DNA of 64,000 nt from Phormidium ambiguum IAM M-71 (GTDB taxonomy: Bacteria; Cyanobacteriota; Cyanobacteriia; Cyanobacteriales; Aerosakkonemataceae): NCBI RefSeq assembly GCF_001904725.1, contig NZ_MRCE01000024.1, forward strand, positions 27,900 to 91,899, in the 5' to 3' direction. A program made the translations under genes and the position numbers. Position 1 is the stretch's first letter. Each line of letters opens with the position of its first letter. Shown here in pieces: positions 1 to 8,889 of the stretch. The notes below the pieces were generated by a model. That model was not told the origin of the DNA. It was given only the letters and a program-made list of their open reading frames with translations, and did no database searches.

Positions 1-2
1 GT

Positions 3-248
3 TACAATAAAACCAGTTTGCAAGCCGTTATTCCGGGAAATCTGCAAGAAATTCAACTCCGATATTTAGATGCTGTTGGGTTAATCGCTTCTTTGGGTAA
101 TAAGTTAATCTTAAAAAGTAAAATGCCCACCCTTCAGCAGATTAAAATGTGGGACAAAACAATGGTGCCTTTGTCTAAAAAAATTGACCCTATACTGCAA
201 TACTCTTTGGGCAAATCAATTCTAGGAATTTGGCAAAAAATCGGCTAA
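3..248 (+). CDS. C-terminal end of a class I SAM-dependent methyltransferase (partial)
   Basis: The reading frame is open at the left edge of the window, so this is the 3' end of a longer gene. The visible 81 residues contain IQLRYLDAVG, a Gly/Leu-rich stretch, then MVPLSKKIDPIL and GKSILGIWQKI. This pattern is known from the C-termini of SAM-dependent methyltransferases found in sugar and surface-polysaccharide clusters. No SAM-binding motif is in view, so the family call rests on the tail alone. The next gene starts 42 bp downstream on the same strand, and a polysaccharide operon follows, which fits a sugar or lipid-linked methylation role (inference). Confidence 0.5.
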   Translation, partial: YNKTSLQAVIPGNLQEIQLRYLDAVGLIASLGNKLILKSKMPTLQQIKMWDKTMVPLSKKIDPILQYSLGKSILGIWQKIG

Positions 249-290
249 ATTAGTCAAATTAGCAAGTTTAATTGGTGAAGGAGTAACGGA

Positions 291-2093
291 ATGAATAAGC
301 GTCCCGAAATCTGGCTGTTCACAGGGTTTATTTTGACTATTATCCCAGCTTTTCTCATGGGGATATTAATTTATCAGAATGCTGTGAATATGCCATTTTG
401 GGATGATTGGGAGATTAGCTTATTTTTAAATAGAATCTATCCTAAATATGAATTAACTTTACAAAATTGGTTAGCCCAAGCTAATGAAACAAGATATTTA
501 TTCCCCCGGTTTATTTTTGTTGGTTTGGCTTATCTAAATAAATGGAACTGGGATATTAGATATCAAATGTGGGTTAGTTTAGCCCTAGCTTGTTTAGTTT
601 CAATTAATGTATTTCGTTTAATTAAATGGACAATTAGTGAAAAATTATTCAAAGTGATATTTATCGCTATCCTTTGTAATATATTAATATTTTCCCCCGT
701 TCAATATGAAAACTGGTTGTGGGGAATTCAGCTAATTGTATTTATGCCGATCGCTTGTGTAACTACTTGTTTAGTAATTATTTATTCAGGAATCTCTCGC
801 ACAACTAAACTAATTTTATGTTTAATATTATGTACAATTAGTACTTTTTCTTATGCTAATGGAATGTTGAGTTGGGTAATTGTATTTCCCGCTTTAGCTA
901 TTTCAAAAACTTGGCGCTGGCAAGATATTTTTCACCAAAAATGGTTGTATATACCTTGGATTGCTGGTTTTACAGCTAATATGGCTGTGTATTTTTATAA
1001 TTACCAAAAACCTTCGCAAACCCCAGGCTTGCTAGCTGGATTATTAAATCCTATAGAATCACTTCGCTACTTTCTTTCTTTTTTGGGCGCACCTTTAGCG
1101 TTAGGGATTCATAAGTTTGATTTGCAAGGTGAATATATCAGAAATAATATTACAATAGGCACGGTATTAATAATTTTGTTTGGTACAGCTTGGCTTTATT
1201 TACTGAAACATATTCAGGAATCTAATTTAATTTATCGGATGACTGGATGGTTAGTAATTGGCTGTTACACAGTTATTAGTGGAATTATTACTGCATTAGG
1301 AAGAGTCGGGTTAGGTATTGAAACTTCTGTCGCGCCAAGATACATGACTTTTTCCGTATATTTACCTTTAGCATTAATTGGATTGATAGCAGTTATTTAT
1401 GATGATGCTAAAAATAGAGGCTATTTAGACAAAAATAAACAATTAATTAGTCAAATTATAATTGGAGTGTTATTAGTAAGTTTTTTTGGCCTAAATATTT
1501 TAATGAATGAATTTGCGATCGGTCAAATTCGTTGGGCAAAATTGGAACGTTTACACGCAAAAACTTGTTTGGCATTTGTCAATGTGGTGGTAGAGGAGAA
1601 ATGCTTAACAGAGAAGGTATATCCTAGACTTGAAGCAGTGAAAAAACTAGCTAAGATAGTTGATGAAAAAGATTTAATAGATACTAAGTTTATCTATTCT
1701 AGTAAAGCTCAAGATATTCAGGGAAAAAGCACTGCTAACGTTGATGGTTTGAGTTACGGTTGGCTGGATAAAGTTAGTCAAGTCAAAGATTTATATGTGG
1801 CTGGAGGATGGGCGAGATTACCAAAAAGAAAACAACCAGCAGATGCGGTATTGTTAACTTATGAAAAAGCGAAAGGTTATGATATAATATTCGCTATTTC
1901 TGATACAAGAATCCAAAGACCAGATGTTGTCAGTGCAACCAAAAACCAAGTATACTTGATGACTGGGTGGCAACGAACTTTTTCTGTTAGTAAATTACCA
2001 AAAGGGGTGCTCAAGATTAAAGCTTGGGCATTTGATACTGAAACAGGAAAAGCTTTTCAACTAGATGGCAGTCAACAAATTAACAATTTATGA
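291..2093 (+). CDS. polytopic membrane protein, possible GT-C glycosyltransferase
   Basis: A 600-residue protein with about ten hydrophobic segments in its first 430 residues and a soluble C-terminal domain of about 170 residues. The first loop after the N-terminal helix carries MPFWDDWE (about residues 34-41). An acidic pair in this first loop is characteristic of GT-C fold lipid-linked glycosyltransferases. GGAG ends 7 bp before the ATG. The stop overlaps the rfbC start by 4 bp, which places it at the head of the rhamnose operon. It may transfer sugars from a polyprenyl carrier at the membrane, but no specific family was recognised, so the activity is inference. Confidence 0.6.
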   Translation: MNKRPEIWLFTGFILTIIPAFLMGILIYQNAVNMPFWDDWEISLFLNRIYPKYELTLQNWLAQANETRYLFPRFIFVGLAYLNKWNWDIRYQMWVSLALACLVSINVFRLIKWTISEKLFKVIFIAILCNILIFSPVQYENWLWGIQLIVFMPIACVTTCLVIIYSGISRTTKLILCLILCTISTFSYANGMLSWVIVFPALAISKTWRWQDIFHQKWLYIPWIAGFTANMAVYFYNYQKPSQTPGLLAGLLNPIESLRYFLSFLGAPLALGIHKFDLQGEYIRNNITIGTVLIILFGTAWLYLLKHIQESNLIYRMTGWLVIGCYTVISGIITALGRVGLGIETSVAPRYMTFSVYLPLALIGLIAVIYDDAKNRGYLDKNKQLISQIIIGVLLVSFFGLNILMNEFAIGQIRWAKLERLHAKTCLAFVNVVVEEKCLTEKVYPRLEAVKKLAKIVDEKDLIDTKFIYSSKAQDIQGKSTANVDGLSYGWLDKVSQVKDLYVAGGWARLPKRKQPADAVLLTYEKAKGYDIIFAISDTRIQRPDVVSATKNQVYLMTGWQRTFSVSKLPKGVLKIKAWAFDTETGKAFQLDGSQQINNL

Positions 2094-2635
2094 AAGCTTT
2101 AGCTACTGAAATTCCTGATGTATTCCTGATAGAACCCCAAGTTTTTGGAGATAGTCGGGGTTTTTTCTTTGAAAGTTACAATCAGCAGAGTTTTTCCGAA
2201 AAAATTGGTGTTGATGTAAATTTTGTGCAAGATAATCACTCGCGTTCTGGTAAAAATGTGTTGCGGGGTTTGCATTACCAAATTGAACAAGCACAAGGAA
2301 AATTAGTCCGGGTAGTGTCGGGAGAAATTTTTGATGTAGCGGTGGATATTAGAAAAAGTTCGCCGACTTTTGGACAATGGGTTGGTTATTTGTTGAGTGC
2401 AGAAAATAAGCAGCAGTTGTGGGTTCCCGCTGGTTTTGCTCATGGTTTTTTGGTAGTTTCAGAAATGGCGGAAGTTTTGTACAAAACTACTGATTATTAT
2501 GCGCCACAACATGAAAGGTCAATTTTGTGGAACGATCCAGATTTAGCGATCGCATGGCCTTTAGAAGCTGAACCTATCTTATCAGCAAAAGACAAAGTTG
2601 GCCAGTTATTTAAAGAAGCAGAAGTATATCAATGA
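2090..2635 (+). CDS. rfbC: dTDP-4-dehydrorhamnose 3,5-epimerase
   Basis: RmlC/RfbC epimerises dTDP-4-keto-6-deoxyglucose at C3 and C5, the third step of dTDP-L-rhamnose synthesis in the cytosol. The 181-residue length is normal for the family. Recognisable parts are DSRGFFFESY (21-30), VQDNHSRSGKNVLRGLHYQ with the catalytic His62, and the Tyr132 region (EVLYKTTDYY). The cupin pattern WVPAGFAHGF lies at 111-120. Its start overlaps the upstream membrane-protein stop and its stop overlaps the rfbD start, each by 4 bp, so translation is probably coupled. Confidence 0.96.
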   Translation: MKALATEIPDVFLIEPQVFGDSRGFFFESYNQQSFSEKIGVDVNFVQDNHSRSGKNVLRGLHYQIEQAQGKLVRVVSGEIFDVAVDIRKSSPTFGQWVGYLLSAENKQQLWVPAGFAHGFLVVSEMAEVLYKTTDYYAPQHERSILWNDPDLAIAWPLEAEPILSAKDKVGQLFKEAEVYQ

Positions 2636-3516
2636 AACGGATTTTAGTTACTGGGGTTAACGGTCAATTAGGGCAAGAATTAAGCGGTGTTCTTCCCAGT
2701 ATTGGCGAAGTTATTGGAGTCGGAAGGGCAGAATTAGATTTAACTCAGCCAGAGGCGATTCGTCAGTTGATTCAGGAAGTGAAACCTGATTTTATAGTGA
2801 ATTCTGCGGCGTACACTGCTGTTGATAAAGCAGAAAGTGAACCAGAATTAGCCAATGCGATAAATGCGATCGCGCCTGGTATCATAGCAGAAGAATGTGA
2901 AAAATTATCAATTCCTTTAATTTACGTTTCCACTGATTACGTTTTTGATGGGCGCAAAAGTTCGCCTTATCAAGATACAGATTCCACCAATCCCTTGAGT
3001 GTTTATGGTAAAACTAAACTCGCTGGGGAAATTGCGATTCAAAACAACTGCCAAAATTATATTATTTTGCGAACTGCTTGGGTTTATGGCGTAGGTGGCA
3101 AAGGAAATTTTGTCAAAACTATGCTGAGATTGGGGAAAGATAGACCAGAAATTCGGGTAGTTGCAGATCAAATTGGTAGTCCAACTTATACTTTAGATTT
3201 AGCCAATGCAATTACGCAATTAATTACCCTGTTTCAGCCAGAAATTGCGGGAATATATAGTTATACAAATAGTGGCGTTGCTAGTTGGTATGACTTTGCA
3301 GTTGCTATTTTTGAAGAAGCCAATTTATTAGGTTGGGATTTGCAAATTCAGCGAGTAATTCCGATTACTACACCTGAATATCCTACTCCCGCCACTCGTC
3401 CAGCATATTCAGTGCTTGCTGGTGAGAAAATATCAAAAGTGTTGGGAACTTTTGCCCCTCACTGGCGGCTGGGATTGAGAAAAATGTTAACCGAACTATA
3501 CACTATTAGCGTATGA
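2632..3516 (+). CDS. rfbD: dTDP-4-dehydrorhamnose reductase
   Basis: RmlD/RfbD performs the final NAD(P)H-dependent reduction to dTDP-L-rhamnose. This 294-residue extended SDR protein has the nucleotide-binding glycine motif GVNGQLG at 8-14, the STDYVFDG signature at 100-107, and the catalytic Tyr125/Lys129 pair in YGKTK. It overlaps rfbC and rfbA by 4 bp on either side. All key residues are present and the length is normal, so it should be functional. Confidence 0.96.
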   Translation: MKRILVTGVNGQLGQELSGVLPSIGEVIGVGRAELDLTQPEAIRQLIQEVKPDFIVNSAAYTAVDKAESEPELANAINAIAPGIIAEECEKLSIPLIYVSTDYVFDGRKSSPYQDTDSTNPLSVYGKTKLAGEIAIQNNCQNYIILRTAWVYGVGGKGNFVKTMLRLGKDRPEIRVVADQIGSPTYTLDLANAITQLITLFQPEIAGIYSYTNSGVASWYDFAVAIFEEANLLGWDLQIQRVIPITTPEYPTPATRPAYSVLAGEKISKVLGTFAPHWRLGLRKMLTELYTISV

Positions 3517-4589
3517 AAGCATTAATTTTGTCTGGTGGTAAAGGAACAAGACTTAGACCTCTGACTTATACAGGTGCGAAACAACTTGTTCCGGTGGCAA
3601 ATAAACCAATTCTTTGGTATGGAATTGAAGGAATTGTAGCGGCGGGAATTACGGATATTGGGATTATTATTAGCCCGGAAACTGGGGAAGAGGTAAAGGC
3701 GAAGACGGGAAATGGCGATCGCTTTGGTGCTAAGATTACTTATATTTTGCAAGATAAACCTGCTGGTTTAGCTCATGCGGTAAAAATTGCTCAACCATTT
3801 TTAGAAGATTCACCCTTTATTATGTATTTGGGTGACAACTTAATTCAAAGCGATTTACATTTGTTTCTTGATAGGTTTAACAATCAACAAACAGATGCTT
3901 TAATTTTGTTAAGAGAAGTTCCTAATCCCACCGCTTTTGGGGTGGCACAAGTTGATGAAAATGGGCGAGTTTTGCATTTAGTAGAAAAACCGAAAGTTCC
4001 GCCATCTAATTTAGCATTGGTGGGAATTTACTTTTTTGCTAAGACTATACATGATGCGATCGCAAATATTCAACCCTCCGCTAGAGGCGAATTAGAAATT
4101 ACCGATGCCATTCAATACTTAATTAGCCAACACAAAAAAGTCGAAGCTTGTCAATTAGAAGGTTGGTGGTTAGATACCGGGAAAAAAGACGATTTACTTG
4201 AAGCAAATCGGATTATTCTGGATACAACTTGCTTAACAGCATCGGTTTTAGGTGAAGTAGATGAAAAAAGTCAAGTAATTGGTAGAGTACAAATTGGCAC
4301 TGGTACTAAATTAGTTAATTGTACCGTGCGTGGGCCTGTGACGATCGGCAGCGATTGTTATTTAGAAAATTGTTTTGTCGGCCCTTACAGCAGCATTGGC
4401 AATAATGTTAACCTAATCGATGTAGAAATCGACCATAGTGTAATTTTACAGGGTGCTAAAGTAATAGAAATTCATCAACGAATTGTTGATAGCGTAATTG
4501 GACAGCGAGTGCAATTAATTGCCGCACCACAACGTCCAAAAGCCTTAAGATTTATGATTGGTGATGACAGTCAAATTGAGTTAACATGA
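3513..4589 (+). CDS. rfbA: glucose-1-phosphate thymidylyltransferase, long form
   Basis: RmlA couples glucose-1-phosphate and dTTP to dTDP-glucose, the entry step to dTDP-rhamnose. The N-terminal nucleotidyltransferase has SGGKGTRLRPLT (7-18), QLVPVANKP (24-32) and the metal-binding LGDN at 106-109. At 358 residues it is the long form: from about residue 240 onward there is a left-handed beta-helix of hexapeptide repeats. It overlaps both neighbours by 4 bp. The dehydratase rfbB, which acts second in the pathway, is not in this window and must lie elsewhere. Confidence 0.93.
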   Translation: MKALILSGGKGTRLRPLTYTGAKQLVPVANKPILWYGIEGIVAAGITDIGIIISPETGEEVKAKTGNGDRFGAKITYILQDKPAGLAHAVKIAQPFLEDSPFIMYLGDNLIQSDLHLFLDRFNNQQTDALILLREVPNPTAFGVAQVDENGRVLHLVEKPKVPPSNLALVGIYFFAKTIHDAIANIQPSARGELEITDAIQYLISQHKKVEACQLEGWWLDTGKKDDLLEANRIILDTTCLTASVLGEVDEKSQVIGRVQIGTGTKLVNCTVRGPVTIGSDCYLENCFVGPYSSIGNNVNLIDVEIDHSVILQGAKVIEIHQRIVDSVIGQRVQLIAAPQRPKALRFMIGDDSQIELT

Positions 4590-5431
4590 TCTACCTTTTG
4601 GCAATTAACTATTATTCCAGCCAGTTAATTGCCAAATTAATTAACTCAATTTATCCTAATCAAGCTGTTGAGTATCAAATTATTATCGTCAACAATTCTC
4701 CAGAAGATAAATCTATTCAGGATTTAAAAACTGACAAAGTTGTAATTCTGGAATCAGGAGAAAATCTCGGTTTTGGCAAAGCGTGTAATTTAGGATTAGA
4801 CTGGATTTATCAGCAAAATCAACAAGCAATTGTTTGGCTGATAAATCCAGACGCTTATTTATTACCCGCAGCACTAGAAAAAGTTTCAGCATTTTTTCAA
4901 AACTATCCCGAACTCTCTATTTTGGGTACAATTATTTACACCACGACTGGCGATATTTGGTTCGCTGGCGGTGAATTTATCCCCCAAAATGGGGCAATTA
5001 TTCCTAAAACAATTGACCGTCAAAATTCCCAATTTCCGTATTTAAAAACCCATTGGGTTAGCGGGTGTAGTTTATTAATAAATCTCCAAAAATTTCCAGT
5101 CTGTCCACAATTCGATCCAGAATATTTTTTATATTACGAAGACTTTGATTTTTGTCAACGTTATAATAAACAAGGACATTTAATAGCCATTACTAATCAA
5201 ATTGGCGTAGTTCATCAACCTTCGGCAATAACTAATAAAAATACGTTTTTAAAATTTCAGCATAGTACTTACAGCTATTTACTGACTCTCGAAAAATACA
5301 CAAGTAAAAGAGTCCTAATATTCAGATTCATCCGTCTGCTTTTAAATGCGATATACTTAATTCCACTGAAACCAAAAGTTGCCTTGGGAAAATTTGCAGG
5401 AATATCGCTTTATTTAAGGAGAGGATTTTAA
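4586..5431 (+). CDS. glycosyltransferase family 2, rhamnosyltransferase-like
   Basis: A 281-residue GT-A fold enzyme. Visible family features are IIIVNNSPED near the N-terminus, ENLGFGKACNLG (59-70), the nucleotide-sugar site region WLINPDAYL (84-92), HWVSGCSLLI and the acceptor-side YYEDFDFCQR. This arrangement is known from WbbL-type rhamnosyltransferases. Position directly after rfbCDA, with a 4-bp overlap, supports use of dTDP-rhamnose (inference). There is no membrane segment apart from a hydrophobic C-terminal patch. Confidence 0.85.
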   Translation: MIYLLAINYYSSQLIAKLINSIYPNQAVEYQIIIVNNSPEDKSIQDLKTDKVVILESGENLGFGKACNLGLDWIYQQNQQAIVWLINPDAYLLPAALEKVSAFFQNYPELSILGTIIYTTTGDIWFAGGEFIPQNGAIIPKTIDRQNSQFPYLKTHWVSGCSLLINLQKFPVCPQFDPEYFLYYEDFDFCQRYNKQGHLIAITNQIGVVHQPSAITNKNTFLKFQHSTYSYLLTLEKYTSKRVLIFRFIRLLLNAIYLIPLKPKVALGKFAGISLYLRRGF

Positions 5432-5432
5432 C

Positions 5433-6506
5433 TTGGCAAACGAACTACTAATAAATTTAGCATTTTTAATGGCTAAACCAACGGGGATTAGTACCTACGC
5501 CTTTAATCTTTTCCCCCATTTAAAACCCCTCAATCCGACTTTGTTATCTAACCGAAATATCCCAGATTTTAACTGTTATCCAGTACCATCGAACTTAACA
5601 CCGGAACAAGGAACCAAAGGTAACTTTTCTCGCATTTTATGGACACAGTTACAACTGCCAAAAATTTATCAAAAACTGCAAGCTAAACTCTTATTTTCGC
5701 CTTTACCAGAAGCACCAATTTATTCTGGTTGTCGCTATGTTTTGACAGTTCATGATTTAATTCCCTTGCGATTTCCTAGACGATTTTCGCCTTTAACTAA
5801 TTACAATCGTTATCTTTTACCTTTGGTATTACAGCAAGCAGAACATATTCTTTGTGATTCTGTTTCAACTGCTAATGATGTAATGAAATTTTACCGCATT
5901 CCCGAACGGAAAGTTACGCCAGTTTTGTTAGCCTATAATGAAACGCACTTTCGATTTTTAGATTTGCCAAAGCGCAATTACTTTTTATATATTGGTAGAC
6001 ACGATCCTTATAAAAATATTAACGGATTAATTACAGCTTTTGCTAACTTACCTAATAGAAGTGATTATGAATTATGGATAGCTGGTTCGGTTGATGAACG
6101 CTTTACTCCCACATTGAAAGCAGCAGTAACTCAGTTAGGAATCAGTAATCAAGTCAAGTTTTTAGAATACGTTCCTTATAGTGAATTACCGACAATAATT
6201 AATCAAGCAATTGCTTTAGTTTTTCCAAGTTTTTGGGAAGGTTTTGGACTTCCGGTATTAGAAGCAATGGCTTGTGGAACTCCGGTAATTGCTTCCAATG
6301 TTTCCTCTTTACCAGAAGCAGCAGGGGATGCGGCGATTTTAGTTAATCCTTATAATGTGGGAGAAATTACCGAAGCAATGCAAAGTTTGGCTAATGATGA
6401 AAGTTTGCAGATGCGTTTGCGGGAAGCTGGTTTTTTAAGATGCAAATTATTTAGTTGGGAGAAAACAGGAGAAGCGACGGCGGAGGTGTTGCGAAAATTT
6501 GTTTAA
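5433..6506 (+). CDS. glycosyltransferase family 4 (GT-B)
   Basis: A 357-residue GT-B enzyme. It shows [10 protein letters not shown] in the N-terminal domain. The C-terminal donor domain has [10 protein letters not shown] and [19 protein letters not shown], the EX7E-type donor-binding region of GT4, followed by [12 protein letters not shown]. The best start is TTG at 5433, preceded 8 bp upstream by a strong AAGGAGAGGA site. The next ATG (5469) would cut into the conserved N-terminus. The gene begins one base after the GT2 stop, so it belongs to the same operon and probably builds the same rhamnose-containing glycan. Confidence 0.87.
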   Translation: MANELLINLAFLMAKPTGISTYAFNLFPHLKPLNPTLLSNRNIPDFNCYPVPSNLTPEQGTKGNFSRILWTQLQLPKIYQKLQAKLLFSPLPEAPIYSGCRYVLTVHDLIPLRFPRRFSPLTNYNRYLLPLVLQQAEHILCDSVSTANDVMKFYRIPERKVTPVLLAYNETHFRFLDLPKRNYFLYIGRHDPYKNINGLITAFANLPNRSDYELWIAGSVDERFTPTLKAAVTQLGISNQVKFLEYVPYSELPTIINQAIALVFPSFWEGFGLPVLEAMACGTPVIASNVSSLPEAAGDAAILVNPYNVGEITEAMQSLANDESLQMRLREAGFLRCKLFSWEKTGEATAEVLRKFV

Positions 6507-6587
6507 AATTATTAGGAGTAGGTTGTTAATCGATAAGATTCCTCTTTAATCAGGGAGAAGAATGAAGCTGACTATCCAGAGGAACCA

Positions 6588-6911
6588 ATGATTCAATCAA
6601 TGTTATTTTTCGTCCTAGCAGGACTTTGTGAAATTGGTGGTGGTTATTTAGTTTGGTTGGCACTTCGGGAAGGAAAGAGTATTTGGCTAGCCTTGATTGG
6701 GGTTGTGATACTTGGTTTATATGGGGCAGTTCCGACTCTACAACCTACTCATTTTGGCCGTGCTTATGCAGCGTATGGCGGTGTTTTTGTTGCGTTGTCG
6801 ATTTTATGGGGTTGGTTAGTCGATCGTGTTAGTCCTGATAAATTTGACTTGTTGGGTGGTTGGATTGTATTACTGGGCGTTTTAGTCATCATGTATGCTC
6901 CCAGAGGCTAA
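6588..6911 (+). CDS. UPF0060 (YnfA-type) small membrane protein
   Basis: A 107-residue, four-helix inner-membrane protein. The typical UPF0060 features are present: [22 protein letters not shown] near the N-terminus, [21 protein letters not shown] in the centre, and a conserved [12 protein letters not shown] near the end. Members resemble the small multidrug resistance fold, but the physiological role is not settled. It is monocistronic, with a hairpin terminator downstream at about 6964-6995. Confidence 0.9.
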   Translation: MIQSMLFFVLAGLCEIGGGYLVWLALREGKSIWLALIGVVILGLYGAVPTLQPTHFGRAYAAYGGVFVALSILWGWLVDRVSPDKFDLLGGWIVLLGVLVIMYAPRG

Positions 6912-6963
6912 AAAAAATGGTAAAAAAATTTTTTGAATATAAAACTTTTGAATATAAAACCTT

Positions 6964-6996
6964 TTAGTTTAGTAGTCCTACTAAACTAATTTTTAT
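6964..6996 (+). terminator. intrinsic terminator after the UPF0060 gene
   Basis: A perfect stem (TTAGTTTAGTAG paired with CTACTAAACTAA, two-base loop) is followed by a short T-rich run. Just upstream is a short direct repeat of GAATATAAAAC. Confidence 0.6.
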
Positions 6997-7089
6997 CCTC
7001 GCCATGAATTGCCCTGCCTGTTCCCCCGCACCCTTGCCCTCTTTTGTGATATGTAAGAGAACGAAAGATAGTCAAGGGAAAGTATAGAG

Positions 7090-7770
7090 ATGGCGAGAGT
7101 TCAGCCAGAAATTGACATTGCGCCATTTATTGACCATGCGCTGCTAAATCCCACTGCCACCCCAGAGCAAGTTAGGCAGTGGTGCGAAGAAGCAGAAAGA
7201 TACAACTTTGCGTCAGTTTGCGTTTATCCTACCCATGTACGACTAGCCGTAGAATTACTCCAGAACAAAAAACCCAAAGTCTGTACAGTCATAGGTTTTC
7301 CTTCCGGTGCTACCACATCCGCAGTCAAACTCTACGAAGCGCAAGAAGCTGTAGAAAATGGAGCTACTGAGTTAGATGTAGTAATTAATCTTGGCTGGTT
7401 AAAAAGTGGTCAAACAGAGGCAGTCCATCGAGAAATTGCCGAAATTTGTGAAGAGACAGGTCAAGTAGTCAAGGTAATTTTAGAAACCGCACTATTGACA
7501 GATGCTGAAAAACGACTATCGGCAGAGGTATGTATGGATGCGGGAGCAGCATACTTGAAAACAAGTACAGGGTGGTACACTGGTGCCACAGTTGCCGATG
7601 TCAGACTCCTGAAAGAAATTACTAAAGGTAGCGTAGGCATTAAAGCATCAGGGGGCATTCGTACTTTAGAGCAAGCCGTTGACCTAATTATGGCAGGAGC
7701 AACTCGCTTGGGTACTTCTCGCGGTGTGGAATTACTTCGGCAACGCGATAACCTGGAAGAAGAGGAATAG
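7090..7770 (+). CDS. deoC: deoxyribose-phosphate aldolase
   Basis: DeoC cleaves 2-deoxyribose-5-phosphate to glyceraldehyde-3-phosphate and acetaldehyde in deoxynucleoside catabolism. The 226-residue TIM barrel has [11 protein letters not shown] (14-24), ELDVVINLG with Asp96, the Schiff-base Lys157 in AYLKTSTGW, and the second lysine Lys185 in GIKASGGIR. All catalytic residues are present. It is followed by a low-complexity intergenic repeat and then recO. Confidence 0.95.
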   Translation: MARVQPEIDIAPFIDHALLNPTATPEQVRQWCEEAERYNFASVCVYPTHVRLAVELLQNKKPKVCTVIGFPSGATTSAVKLYEAQEAVENGATELDVVINLGWLKSGQTEAVHREIAEICEETGQVVKVILETALLTDAEKRLSAEVCMDAGAAYLKTSTGWYTGATVADVRLLKEITKGSVGIKASGGIRTLEQAVDLIMAGATRLGTSRGVELLRQRDNLEEEE

Positions 7771-7950
7771 GGAGCAGGGGGGCAGAGGGGCAGAGGGGCA
7801 GAGGGGCAGGGGAGCAAGGGGGCAGGGGGGCAGGGGAGAAATAACTCAGTTAGCGTTTCTACTCTCCCCACTTGTCTTACCTCCCCACTTCTTCACCTCT
7901 TCCTCCCAGTCCCCAGTCCCCAGTCCCTAGTCCCCAGTCCCTAGTCCTAG
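7771..7950 (+). repeat. short-period G-rich and CCCAGT-type repeats
   Basis: The deoC-recO spacer holds a run of GGGGCAGA-type units (about 7771-7840), then a run of CAGTCCC/TAGTCCC units (about 7905-7950). Short tandem repeats of this kind are common between genes in filamentous cyanobacteria. Reading frames that cross them are compositional artefacts. Confidence 0.8.
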
Positions 7951-7962
7951 TTCCCTAATTTA

Positions 7963-8883
7963 ATGAGTAGAACGTATAAAGCAACTGGTATAAATCTTAA
8001 AAGTATGCCGTTAGGTGAGACAGACCGCTTGTTAACGATTTTGACAAGGGAGTTTGGCTTAATTCAGGCGGTGGCACCTGGGGCGCGGAAGCATCACTCG
8101 AAGCTGGGTGGGAGGAGTGAGTTGTTTGTGGTGAATGAATTGTTGATTGCGAATGGGCGATCGCTAGATAAAATAACTCAAGCTGAAACTGTAGAAACCT
8201 ATCCTAAGCTAGGTGATAATCTGCTGAAACTTACAGCCAGTCAATACCTAGCGGAACTAGTACTTTGCCACGCCTTGAGCGAACAATCGCAAGAAGAACT
8301 GTTTTGTTTATTGACAGAACACTTGAGACGCATTGAGCAAATTCCGAAAATAACCGTCAATCGGTCTTTAATTGTCTTAGCGTATCTTGCCCATGCTGTG
8401 TTTCATACTTTAGCTCTTGCTGGAATTGCACCTCAAGTCCGCCGTTGTTGCCTAACTCAGCAACCTTTAACACCAGATTTGCAAACTCCAGAATGGCGAG
8501 TTGGTTTTAGTAACGCGGCTGGAGGTATAGTCAATTTACTAGCGTTAGCTCGATTAAGAACTGACAACAAAGAAAATTTAAAGCTCAAAATTCCAAATTC
8601 CAAATTTAAAGATTCCCACGTTCCGACAGCTTTTACAGAACAAAAGGAGATACCCAAAATCGATGCTCAACTTTCTGCCCACGAATTATCTTTATTTCAG
8701 CAGTTAGCAAATCCTGAACTGCCGCCAGTTGCTGAAAATGTAGCTGATGGTTTTTTTCATCAATCCAACTGGCTATCTGTGGAAAAAGTTTTACGCCAGT
8801 ATAGTCAATTTCATTTTGGACGGCTGATTCGATCGGCTGTTTTAATGGATACTTATTTAAATTCCCTGTCCACTTCCTCTTGA
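7963..8883 (+). CDS. recO: DNA repair protein RecO
   Basis: RecO loads RecA at ssDNA gaps with RecF and RecR. This 306-residue protein has the N-terminal OB-fold ([22 protein letters not shown], then [11 protein letters not shown]) and the helical RecO C-domain. Bacterial RecO is usually about 240-260 residues. The excess is partly an insertion near residues 204-230 ([11 protein letters not shown]) that looks like an in-frame copy of the intergenic AAATTCCAAATT repeat (about 8577-8620). The C-terminal zinc-binding cysteines seen in some RecO proteins are only partly evident. Confidence 0.9.
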   Translation: MSRTYKATGINLKSMPLGETDRLLTILTREFGLIQAVAPGARKHHSKLGGRSELFVVNELLIANGRSLDKITQAETVETYPKLGDNLLKLTASQYLAELVLCHALSEQSQEELFCLLTEHLRRIEQIPKITVNRSLIVLAYLAHAVFHTLALAGIAPQVRRCCLTQQPLTPDLQTPEWRVGFSNAAGGIVNLLALARLRTDNKENLKLKIPNSKFKDSHVPTAFTEQKEIPKIDAQLSAHELSLFQQLANPELPPVAENVADGFFHQSNWLSVEKVLRQYSQFHFGRLIRSAVLMDTYLNSLSTSS

Positions 8884-8889
8884 TAAATC

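Noticed and set aside
7461..7871. 136-codon minus-strand open frame over deoC and the G-rich repeat
   Set aside because: It is antisense to deoC, and its N-terminal part only translates the repeat (Pro/Leu/Cys-rich).
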